From: Nitrospirae bacterium RBG_16_64_22
GTDB taxonomy: Bacteria > Nitrospirota > RBG-16-64-22
Length of the DNA: 40,011 nt
NCBI GenBank assembly: GCA_001803795.1
Contig: MHEK01000105.1
Span: 1-40,011 of the forward strand
Direction: 5' to 3'
A model generated the notes under the pieces. It saw only the letters and a program-made list of their open reading frames with translations. It ran no database searches and was not told where the DNA came from. Both the position numbers and the translations under genes were made by a program. Shown here one piece after another: positions 26,876 to 34,752 of the stretch. How positions within the stretch are numbered: the stretch's first letter is position 1; each line of letters begins with the position of its first letter.

Positions 26876-29371
26876 ATGGCGCTTCGGTACGCGGGTGAGT
26901 CGGTTCGCGAGTACGACAGGGTCGTCGTGACGCACTGCAACAACCAGTGCGAGTCCACGTGCGGGATGCTCGTCTACGTGAAGGACAACAAGGTCGTCGA
27001 CATCAAGGGGGACCCGGAGAACCCGAACAACTACGGCGCGCTCTGCTGTAAGGGGTCCGGCCAGTTCCAGCACATCTATAATCCCCTGCGCCTCAAGTAC
27101 CCGATGGTCCGGAAGACCCTGGACGACGAGTTCAAGCGCGCCTCGTGGGACGCCGCGCTCGATTTCGCCGCCGAGCGGCTCCTCAAGGTCAAGAAGGAGT
27201 ACGGTCCGGAGGCTCTCTACATCCAGCGCACCGGCCGGTCCGACTTCTGCTGGAAGGAGGCGGCCGCCCGCCTGGGGAAGGTCTTCGGGACGCCGAACAT
27301 CGTCGGCCAGGGCCCCATCTGCACGGAGAGCCCGGGCGTGGCAATGCACTATTTCTTCGGGGCGAAAGAGTACGGCCGCCTCACGAACCCCTCGATGGAC
27401 TGGGTCAACTCCCGCTCCCTCCTCGTCGCCGGCTCCAACATGGGGGCGAACGAGGTCATCACGATCAACTGGGTCCTGAACGCCAAGGAGCGGGGGTGCA
27501 AGGTGATCTGGGTCGATCCCCGCTTCCACCCCTCCATGGCCAAGGCCGACATCGCCGTCCGGCTGCGCCCGAACACCGACGCGGCGTTCGTCATGGCGAT
27601 GATCCACGTGATGATCAAGGAGGGCCTGTACGACAAGGAGTTCACGGACAAATGGGTCCACGGCCTCGACGAGTGGCGGCCGCTCATCGACAAGATGCCG
27701 CCGGAGCGGGCGGAGAAGATCACCTGGGTCCCGAAGGAGACGATCATCCGCGCGGCCCGGGTCATCGGAAACAACCGTCCGTTCTCCGTGACGGGGACGC
27801 TCGGAACGGCCCAGACCTACAACTCCAACAACGTCAACCGCTGTTACGGCGCGCTCGTCGCGCTGACGGGGAGCATCGGCGTCCCGGGCGGCGGCTGGAA
27901 CTGGCTGCACAACTGCCGTCCGCCGCTGAATCCCGGCAACGACCTCAAGGGGCTTCCCGAGCCGAAGCGGCCGATCCTCTCCGACAAGCTCGTGAACATG
28001 GGGGACGTCTCCGCGGCGGGGCTTGCGAACGTGATCTCCACGCAGAAGCCGTACCCGATCCGCGCGGTCTGGTGGAACGGGAACATGCTGGCCCAGATGC
28101 CGAATACCCACAAGTACGCGGGGGCGTTCAAGAAGAACATCGACATCGCCATTCACAACGCGTTCCACCCGAACTTCACCTACCACCACGCGCACGTCGC
28201 CTTCCCCATCACGTCCCACTTCGAGCGGGAGGGCCTGGTCCATCACGGCAACAACCGCCTGCTCGCCTGGTACAACCAGTCGATCGAGCCGAACTGGGAG
28301 TGCCGGAACGACCTCGACGTCGTCGTCGGACTCGCCGAGCGGGTCCTCGCGAAGGAGGAGTTCGAGAAGTATTTCCCGAAGGAGACGATGAAGGAGCGCA
28401 AGGGGAACGCCTGGATCGCCGACATGGTCAAGTGGACGGAGTTCTTCCTCTCCCAGGAGCCGATGACGGCCGGCGCCACGAAGAAGACGCTCGATCCGGC
28501 TTCGACGCCCAAGGGCGGCGTGATGTGGCCCGTCTTCACCGAGCAGGACGCGATGCAGTTCGAGACGCCCGAGGCCAAGCTCCGCGGGAAGTGGATCATG
28601 TACCAGGAGGGGGAGAACTACCCCGGCTCCGACAAGCGGTTCCCGACTCCGTCCGGCAAGCTCGAGATCGCGTCCAGCACGCTCCGCGACCTCGGCTGGG
28701 ACTACGTGCCCCAGCACCGGGAGGGCGGGCACACGCCGGTCTCGAACCCGAAGGAGTTCGCGAACTACCCGGTCATCCTCTGCACGGGCCGGATCGTCTC
28801 CTCGTTCCACGAGATGGGGCACTGGTGGCCCTGGTGCGACGAGCTGGAGCCGGACCGCTTCATCCAGGTCCACCCGATCATGGCGCAGGCGCTGGGGATC
28901 GCCGACGGCGACCGCGTCATCGTCGAGTCCGAGCGGGCCGAGATCGAAGGATTCGCGTGGGTGACGGAGGAGACCGACCCGCGGCAGGTCTGGATCTGCT
29001 GTTCCACGGACGAATACCAGCCGTTCGTCCCCGGGCTCACGAACCGGAACGTCTCGTTCCTGATCGACGACATCATCAAGGACCCGGTCTACAACCAGCC
29101 GGAGTACAAGGCCCAGCTCGTGTGTGTCTACAAGAAGGGTACGGACAAGGCCCGGGCGGTGGAGATCGCCCGGAACCTCGTGACTGAGATGTCTCCGGAT
29201 TACGGCGTCGACACGAAGACGGAGCTGGGCGCCTACGTGAACGGCGTGGCGGAGGGGAGCGCGCCGAAGTTCGACAAGAAGAAGGAAAAGGTCGTGTACG
29301 AGGGGAAGGAGACCGAGCCGGGGAACCTGTTCGAGCACAGCCGGTCGACGGACCTCTTCGCGGGGATCTAG
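26876..29371 (+). CDS. Molybdopterin (Mo/W-bisPGD) oxidoreductase catalytic subunit, CISM/DMSO-reductase family, no Tat signal seen
   Basis: N-terminal Fe-S motif HCNNQCESTCGMLVYV...ALCCKG; GDPENPNN; NIVGQGPICTESPGVAMHYFFG (Cys as probable metal ligand); GTLGTAQTYNSNNVNRCYGAL. ATG 26876 follows AGAGGTGG; 26780 is an alternative start. Confidence 0.9.
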   Translation: MALRYAGESVREYDRVVVTHCNNQCESTCGMLVYVKDNKVVDIKGDPENPNNYGALCCKGSGQFQHIYNPLRLKYPMVRKTLDDEFKRASWDAALDFAAERLLKVKKEYGPEALYIQRTGRSDFCWKEAAARLGKVFGTPNIVGQGPICTESPGVAMHYFFGAKEYGRLTNPSMDWVNSRSLLVAGSNMGANEVITINWVLNAKERGCKVIWVDPRFHPSMAKADIAVRLRPNTDAAFVMAMIHVMIKEGLYDKEFTDKWVHGLDEWRPLIDKMPPERAEKITWVPKETIIRAARVIGNNRPFSVTGTLGTAQTYNSNNVNRCYGALVALTGSIGVPGGGWNWLHNCRPPLNPGNDLKGLPEPKRPILSDKLVNMGDVSAAGLANVISTQKPYPIRAVWWNGNMLAQMPNTHKYAGAFKKNIDIAIHNAFHPNFTYHHAHVAFPITSHFEREGLVHHGNNRLLAWYNQSIEPNWECRNDLDVVVGLAERVLAKEEFEKYFPKETMKERKGNAWIADMVKWTEFFLSQEPMTAGATKKTLDPASTPKGGVMWPVFTEQDAMQFETPEAKLRGKWIMYQEGENYPGSDKRFPTPSGKLEIASSTLRDLGWDYVPQHREGGHTPVSNPKEFANYPVILCTGRIVSSFHEMGHWWPWCDELEPDRFIQVHPIMAQALGIADGDRVIVESERAEIEGFAWVTEETDPRQVWICCSTDEYQPFVPGLTNRNVSFLIDDIIKDPVYNQPEYKAQLVCVYKKGTDKARAVEIARNLVTEMSPDYGVDTKTELGAYVNGVAEGSAPKFDKKKEKVVYEGKETEPGNLFEHSRSTDLFAGI

Positions 29372-29372
29372 G

Positions 29373-29492
29373 GCCGCGCCGATGGCCGTCGCATCTCTTC
29401 GTTCTCGGTTGTCGCCGATCCTCGACGTGCGAAGAGCACGCCTCCGGTCGGCTCCGCCCTGCGGCCTCGATCTGCTCGGCCCTAGGCGCGGC
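29373..29492. repeat. Structured intergenic element, copy 1
   Basis: Outer GCCGCGCC/GGCGCGGC; inner nested hairpin GCCGA-t-CC...CGTGC gaaga GCACG...GG-TCGGC (29414-29452). Confidence 0.65.
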
Positions 29493-29527
29493 TCAGGTTT
29501 GAAAATTGGACTCTGGGAGGATTCATA

Positions 29528-30169
29528 ATGCATGTGTTCAAGGCGGAAGAAGGGTTTGCGGCGAAGAAGGCTGGCGACAACGCCGCTTATCCGGCGATGG
29601 GACGGCAGTCCCGGACGACGCTCGAAAGCGGGAACACGCCGATGTACCACATGTTCCACGACGCGGAGCGGTGCATCATGTGCTTCTCCTGCGAAGTCCA
29701 CTGCAAGCTGGAGAACGATCTTCCCGTCGGGCCGCGGCTCATCCGGATGATCCAGGTCGGGCCGAAAGTGGTGGGGGGACGTCTCAAGTCGCAGTTCGTC
29801 TACATGTCCTGCCATCACTGCGATCCGGCGCCGTGCGTCTCCGCCTGCCCGACGGGCGCGATGCAGAAGCGGGCGGACGGGATCGTCTTCGTGGACGAGA
29901 AGGCCTGCATCGGATGCAAGACGTGCATCACGGCCTGTCCGTGGGGATCGCCCCAGTACAACCCGAAGACGAAGAAGGTCGTGAAGTGCAACTACTGCAT
30001 GGAGCGGGTGGACCGGGGGCTCTGGCCGGCTTGCGCCCAGATGTGCGCGACCCACTGCCTCTACTTCGGGAACATCAACGAGTACACGAGCGTTCTGCGG
30101 GAACGGTACGCCCGGCGGATCGCCGATTCGGTCGAAAGGCAGGTCGAGGCCGCGCTGGTCGGCCGGTAG
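29528..30169 (+). CDS. 4Fe-4S electron-transfer subunit (DmsB/PhsB-like) of the molybdopterin enzyme
   Basis: CIMCFSCEVHCKLEN, CHHCDPAPCVSACPTGAM, CIGCKTCITACPWGSP, CNYCMERVDRGLWPACAQMC. Confidence 0.93.
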   Translation: MHVFKAEEGFAAKKAGDNAAYPAMGRQSRTTLESGNTPMYHMFHDAERCIMCFSCEVHCKLENDLPVGPRLIRMIQVGPKVVGGRLKSQFVYMSCHHCDPAPCVSACPTGAMQKRADGIVFVDEKACIGCKTCITACPWGSPQYNPKTKKVVKCNYCMERVDRGLWPACAQMCATHCLYFGNINEYTSVLRERYARRIADSVERQVEAALVGR

Positions 30170-30242
30170 GCCGGCCCGGCCGAGTCAAAGGGGCGATACG
30201 GACGGTTCTTTTCGGCAGTTTGCTTCGGAAGGGGGCATTGGG

Positions 30243-30497
30243 ATGGCGGTTCAGGCGGGCGGAGGCAGTATCGGCACGATCGTCACGAGGCCGATCCGGG
30301 TGGCCTACATGAACGGCGACTATGACAAAGCGGAGGCTTTGATCCGGGGGGCGGGCGTCACGATCAGGGTTCGCACGGTCTCGACCGTGGAGCCTTACCA
30401 CGGGACGATCCACGTGGTCCCGGAGGACTACGAGAAGGCCGTCGCCCTTCTGGACGAGAAAAAGATCGCGCACTATCCGCCGACGCCGTACTTCTAG
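30243..30497 (+). CDS. Small conserved hypothetical protein (84 aa) inside the CISM cluster
   Basis: ATG 30243, MAVQAGGGSIGTIVTRPIRVAYMNGDYDKAEALIRGAGVTIRVRTVSTVEPYHGTIHVVPEDYEKAVALLDEKKIAHYPPTPYF. Confidence 0.65.
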   Translation: MAVQAGGGSIGTIVTRPIRVAYMNGDYDKAEALIRGAGVTIRVRTVSTVEPYHGTIHVVPEDYEKAVALLDEKKIAHYPPTPYF

Positions 30498-30498
30498 A

Positions 30499-30653
30499 GC
30501 GGCGCGACGCTGACCGTTGCGGCATTCTCAACCAGAGTGCCCGTTGGCCTCTGGGGGGCGCCCTCGGTCGTCGCCGGTCCTCGACGTACAGGGAGTACGC
30601 CTCCGGCCGGCTCCTCCCTGCGGCCTTGATCCGCTCGGTCTTCATCGCGCCGC
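30499..30653. repeat. Structured intergenic element, copy 2
   Basis: Outer GCGGCGCGA/TCGCGCCGC; inner nested hairpin GCCGG-t-CC...CGTAC aggga GTACG...GG-CCGGC (30573-30611). Confidence 0.65.
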
Positions 30654-30702
30654 GGAGAGCATTGGCGGACCCCATGATCGCTCCAACAGGAAAGAGGCTG
30701 GA

Positions 30703-31485
30703 TTGACCCACATCAACCCGAACGAGATTGACCTCCTCTACTCCGACAAGAAGGACGCGGATTTCTGGAAGAGGAACGCGCGCGAGCACGGCCGCTTGTA
30801 CTGGGTCCGGGCGATGACCACATGCGCGTTCGAGGAAGGCCCCGCGACGCCGGCTTCCCTTGCCCCCGGGAGTCCTTCTCCCGCCGTCCGTGCGGGCCTG
30901 TACAAGGCGCTCGCCCGCGCGTTCCGGTACGCGGACGAGGCGCTGGCGCGGGACGTCTCGTCCGGCGCGTTCCGCCGGGACGCGGCCTCGGCGGTCTCGG
31001 TCCTCGGGAAAGCCCCCGTCGTGGACGAAGGGCTTTCTCTTCTGGCCGTGTTCGAGGGTTTGAATCCGGAAGACGTGCTCGACCACCTTCAGACGAAACA
31101 CACGCGCCTCTTCTACGATTCGTACATGCCGTTCGTTCCGCCGTACGAGTCGATCTATTCCCACGAACAGCAGATGAACGGGGCAAGGGCCGAACGCGCG
31201 CGGGAAATCTACCGCCAAGGCGGGTTCCCGATCCCGGCGGAAGAGATGGTCGATCATATCAGCGTCGAGCTGGACTGCCTGGCCCACCTTCTCGGACAAC
31301 AGGGATCGGCGGAAGGAGCGGAGGGGCTGGCATCGAGCCTTCTCTTCGACCATCTCGTCCGCTGGGCTGGGAAGTTCTGCGCGGACGTGGAGAATCTGTC
31401 GGGGTCCGAGTTCTACCGGGGGGCGGCCATGATCCTTCGGGGCGCGCTGTCGCTTGAAGAAAAAGGGCGCGAAGGGGGAGCTTGA
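30703..31485 (+). CDS. TorD/DmsD-family molybdoenzyme chaperone, TTG start
   Basis: LYKALARAFRYAD...LQTKHTRLFYDSYMPFVPPYESIY...PAEEMVDHISVELDCLAHLL; AGAGG upstream of TTG 30703. Confidence 0.85.
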   Translation: MTHINPNEIDLLYSDKKDADFWKRNAREHGRLYWVRAMTTCAFEEGPATPASLAPGSPSPAVRAGLYKALARAFRYADEALARDVSSGAFRRDAASAVSVLGKAPVVDEGLSLLAVFEGLNPEDVLDHLQTKHTRLFYDSYMPFVPPYESIYSHEQQMNGARAERAREIYRQGGFPIPAEEMVDHISVELDCLAHLLGQQGSAEGAEGLASSLLFDHLVRWAGKFCADVENLSGSEFYRGAAMILRGALSLEEKGREGGA

Positions 31486-32249
31486 TGGGCTTGGCGAGGC
31501 GAAAGACGGCGAAGCGGAAAGCGTCTCCCCCGAGACACGCCGCGGCGAAGGCGAAGCGCCCCAGGAGAGCGGTCTCGGGACGCAAGCGAGCCCGAAGGAT
31601 CCCGCCCGTGGAGGCCGGCAAGCAGGCGGCCCGGCGCGAGGTCCTGACGGGCACGGTCTTTCCGCTGACGCCGGCCCTCCCCGCGGCCGATGCCGTCAGC
31701 ACGATCCCGCTCTCGGCGCGCCAGGAGATGGTCTCGGAGATGACCGCCGAGTTCCGCCGCGACATCCTCGTGGACGCCGCGAGCTGCACGGGATGCATGG
31801 ACTGCGTCGAGGCGTGCAGGAAGGAGGTCGCGCCCCAGCACAAGAAATGGAAGACGCCGGTCGTGCCGAGAATCGAGATTCGGAAGACGGGCGGCGTTTT
31901 CGTGCCGCTCCTCTGCCGCAACTGCGAAGAAGCGCCCTGCATGGTCTACTGCCTGACCGGCTGCCGGGCGCGGGACGCCTCGGGCTGGGTCGTCACCGAT
32001 TACGACCGTTGCGTCGGATGCTGGATGTGCGTCATGTCGTGCCCGTTCGCGGCCATCACGCCGGTCTACAAGGAGAAGATCGCCAGGAAGTGCGACGGAT
32101 GCACGCACCGCGAGGTTGCGCCGTGCGTCGCGGCGTGCGAAACGGGCGCGCTCGTTCAGTCCGGAACGGAGACGCTTTCGCTCCGGGCGCGGCGGGCGTC
32201 CGCCGACCGGATCGCCCGGGACAAGATGGCGGGGATGGCAGTCAAGTAG
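31485..32249 (+). CDS. CooF/HycB-like 4Fe-4S protein with Lys/Arg-rich N-terminal extension
   Basis: CTGCMDCVEACRKEV, CRNCEEAPCMVYC, CVGCWMCVMSCPFAAI, CDGCTHREVAPCVAACETGAL; ATG overlaps the TorD TGA. Confidence 0.88.
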   Translation: MGLARRKTAKRKASPPRHAAAKAKRPRRAVSGRKRARRIPPVEAGKQAARREVLTGTVFPLTPALPAADAVSTIPLSARQEMVSEMTAEFRRDILVDAASCTGCMDCVEACRKEVAPQHKKWKTPVVPRIEIRKTGGVFVPLLCRNCEEAPCMVYCLTGCRARDASGWVVTDYDRCVGCWMCVMSCPFAAITPVYKEKIARKCDGCTHREVAPCVAACETGALVQSGTETLSLRARRASADRIARDKMAGMAVK

Positions 32250-32329
32250 GCACAGAGGGGCAGAGTTGGAATGGTCAATACGGGAAATAAATTCGCCGTG
32301 TCTCTGTGGCAAGTCATTGAGGTAATTTC

Positions 32330-33649
32330 ATGAAGAACTACGTCATCATCGGTTCGTCGTATGCGGGGATTGGCGCGGTGGAGGCGATCCGAGAGCATGA
32401 TCGCTTCGGCCGGATCACGATCCTCTCCCGCGAGCCGTGGGACTTCACGTACGGCCGTCCGATCATCACCTACTGGATGGGCGGGGACAAGGCGTGGGAC
32501 CGGCTGTGGTACCGGCCCAAAGACCACTTCAAGCGGCTGGGCGTCGATTTCCGTCCCGGCGTCACGGTCGCGGGCATCGACACGGCCGGCCGGAAGGTCC
32601 TCATCGAGAACGGCGAGCCGGTTTCCTATGGCAAGCTGATGATCTCTACCGGCGGGACGCCGATCAACCCGCCGATGGAAGGGCGCGAGCTCAAGGGGAT
32701 CAGGAACCTCACGACGCTTCAGGATGCCGTCGAGATCATGGGCTGGATCAAGAAGCGGAAGGTGAAGAACGTCGTGGTCCTGGGCGGGGGGCTGATCGGC
32801 CTCTCCGCGGTCAAGGGACTCGCCCCGCACAAGGCGTTCAACATGACCGTCGTGGAGCTGGCCGACCGCGTCCTCGTCCTGGGTCTCGACCAGGAGGCGG
32901 GAGGGATCGTCGGCGGTCACTTGAAGAAGCAGGGCGTCGTGCTCGAGACGCAGACGACGATCGAGCGGATCGCGGGCAACAAGAAAGGCGAGGTCCAGGA
33001 GGTCCATCTCAAGAACGGGAAGAAGATCCCGGCCGAGCTGGTCATCATCGCCGTCGGCGTCCGCCCCAACGTCGAGTTTCTCAAGGGAAGCGGGATCGAG
33101 ATCGACCGGGGGATCCTGACCGACCGGACGATGCAGACGAACGTTCCCGGCGTCTACGCCGCGGGCGACTGCGCCCAGGCTTACGAGATCCAGTCGGGCG
33201 AGAGGCGGGTGATCGCCGTTCTCCCCGTCGCCTACAGCGAGGGGCGCGTCGCGGGGAGCAACATGGCGGGGTTCTCGCGGACCTACAAGGGATCGCTCGG
33301 CATCAACTCCTTCTATCTGCTCGGCCTCAACCTCATGACGATCGGCCTCAATATCGCCGATCCCGCGAAGCACGAGATCGCAGTTCGGAAGGACGGGAGC
33401 GCCTTCCGGAAGCTCATCTTCGAGGGGAACAGGATCGTCGGGGCGATCCTGTTAAACGACCTGGCCGGCGGCGGGTTCATCACGTCGCTCGTCGAGGCGA
33501 AGAAGGAGCTCGACCCGGAGACGAAGGCCTCCCTCATCGAGGGCGACTATCTCCGCTTCGTCGCCGCCAAACAGGCCCACGGCGCCGCAGCCGTCCGCTC
33601 GTGGCGCGGCGGCAAATCCGCCCCCACCGCGGTGCCGGCCCCGAACTAG
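32330..33649 (+). CDS. FAD-dependent pyridine nucleotide-disulfide oxidoreductase (FNOR/NADH oxidase-like)
   Basis: YVIIGSSYAGIGAVEAIRE, VVVLGGGLIGLSAVKGL, TNVPGVYAAGDCAQ. Confidence 0.9.
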   Translation: MKNYVIIGSSYAGIGAVEAIREHDRFGRITILSREPWDFTYGRPIITYWMGGDKAWDRLWYRPKDHFKRLGVDFRPGVTVAGIDTAGRKVLIENGEPVSYGKLMISTGGTPINPPMEGRELKGIRNLTTLQDAVEIMGWIKKRKVKNVVVLGGGLIGLSAVKGLAPHKAFNMTVVELADRVLVLGLDQEAGGIVGGHLKKQGVVLETQTTIERIAGNKKGEVQEVHLKNGKKIPAELVIIAVGVRPNVEFLKGSGIEIDRGILTDRTMQTNVPGVYAAGDCAQAYEIQSGERRVIAVLPVAYSEGRVAGSNMAGFSRTYKGSLGINSFYLLGLNLMTIGLNIADPAKHEIAVRKDGSAFRKLIFEGNRIVGAILLNDLAGGGFITSLVEAKKELDPETKASLIEGDYLRFVAAKQAHGAAAVRSWRGGKSAPTAVPAPN

Positions 33650-33709
33650 CTCTTCGGTTCCCAGCCCTTCCGACCGCGCGGCCAGGCCTTCGCCGCCGCG
33701 AACCTCTAA

Positions 33710-33765
33710 TTGACAATGGATTCCTTCATGGTGTATTTTTCGAGTTGACCACTTTTTTGGTCAAC
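33710..33765 (+). promoter_or_regulatory. Sigma70-type promoter plus palindromic operator for the toxin-antitoxin operon
   Basis: TTGACA (33710-33715), 18-nt spacer, TATTTT (33734-33739); perfect GTTGACCA-cttttt-TGGTCAAC palindrome at 33744-33765 over the predicted +1. Confidence 0.6.
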
Positions 33766-33777
33766 GCGAGGGGCGCC

Positions 33778-34071
33778 ATGTTGAAGACACTGCCAATTTC
33801 AGAAGTGAAGGCTCGGCTGCCTGAACTTGTAACGGGTGTCGAGGAGCGCGAAGAAGAGGTCCTTGTCACTCGCAAGGGGAAACCCGCCGCCGTCCTGATG
33901 AGTTACGCCGAGTACGAGCGGTTTCGAGAGACCATCGAGGTCCTGAGCGATCCCGACCTGATGGATCAAATCCGGAAGAGCCTGTCGTTCTATTCCAAGG
34001 GTGGAAGGGGCGCCTCGTTCGAAGAAGTATTCGGCGAACCGCTCAGGCCCGGCAAGAAGCGGCAAGGTTAG
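33778..34071 (+). CDS. Phd/YefM-family antitoxin
   Basis: LKTLPISEVKARLPELVTGVEEREEEVLVTRKGKPAAVLMSYAEYERFRETIEVLSDP. Confidence 0.88.
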   Translation: MLKTLPISEVKARLPELVTGVEEREEEVLVTRKGKPAAVLMSYAEYERFRETIEVLSDPDLMDQIRKSLSFYSKGGRGASFEEVFGEPLRPGKKRQG

Positions 34072-34391
34072 TGCCCGCTCTTCAGCCAGAGATACCTCCG
34101 CACATACGGGATTTGATCCGCCATCTTCCCCCGGACATCAAGGCGCTCGTCAAGGCCGCTCTGCGATTTCTCGCACAGAATCCCCGAGGCGGGACTCCTC
34201 TTGGCGGAGATCTGGAGGGTTTCTGGAAGTATCGCGTGAGGCGGTTCCGGGTCATCTACGCCGTCGATACGCGTAGAAAGGCCCTCCGCGTACTGGCAGT
34301 CGGTCATCGGCGCGAGATCTACGACGAAGTCACGCGGATTCTGAAAACTGCCGCCGAGAGCGGTCGTCGGGAAGCGGGACGAGATCGCTGA
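34071..34391 (+). CDS. RelE/ParE-family toxin, GTG start overlapping antitoxin stop
   Basis: KALVKAALRFLAQNPRGGTPLGGDLEGFWKYRVRRFRVIYAVDTRRKALRVLAVGHRREIYD. Confidence 0.88.
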   Translation: MPALQPEIPPHIRDLIRHLPPDIKALVKAALRFLAQNPRGGTPLGGDLEGFWKYRVRRFRVIYAVDTRRKALRVLAVGHRREIYDEVTRILKTAAESGRREAGRDR

Positions 34392-34459
34392 GGCTTGGTG
34401 GAGCGGGGATCTTGCGGTGGGTTTTGAGCAACTCATGGGCAAGAGAGGAGGGGCCAACG

Positions 34460-34696
34460 GTGAACGAGCCGGACCCGCCGATCCGTGTGGAGTGCTACGC
34501 GGGACACAAGGGAGAGGAAACGCCGCGGCGGTTCACGATCGGCGAGCGGCGGGTTGAGGTCGTCGACGTTCTCGACCGCTGGCTCGCGCCGGATCACCGC
34601 TACTTCAAGGTGAAGGGCGATGATGGGGCCCTCTATATCCTCCGGCACGATCTCCTGACGGGCCGATGGGAGATCACGCTGTTCGAGGCCGGATAG
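34460..34696 (+). CDS. Small uncharacterised protein, GTG start
   Basis: NEPDPPIRVECYAGHKGEETPRRFTIGERRVEVVDVLDRWLAPDHRYFKVKGDDGALYILRHDLLTGRWEITLFEAG; AGGAGGGG upstream. Confidence 0.75.
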   Translation: MNEPDPPIRVECYAGHKGEETPRRFTIGERRVEVVDVLDRWLAPDHRYFKVKGDDGALYILRHDLLTGRWEITLFEAG

Positions 34697-34752
34697 GCGG
34701 GAGAGAGAAAAAACGGTTCGGAGTTGGGAGTTCGGAGTTAGAAGATGGGAGG

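Noticed and set aside
26873-30055. 1060-aa minus-strand ORF opposite the CISM genes
   Set aside because: Antisense shadow frame caused by high GC third positions; Arg/Asp/His/Val-rich low-complexity translation, no motifs, and the + strand carries clear enzymes.
34720-34745. GTTCGGAGTTGGGAGTTCGGAGTT tandem before the EamA gene
   Set aside because: Only about two units; too short to argue function, probably an ordinary intergenic low-complexity repeat.
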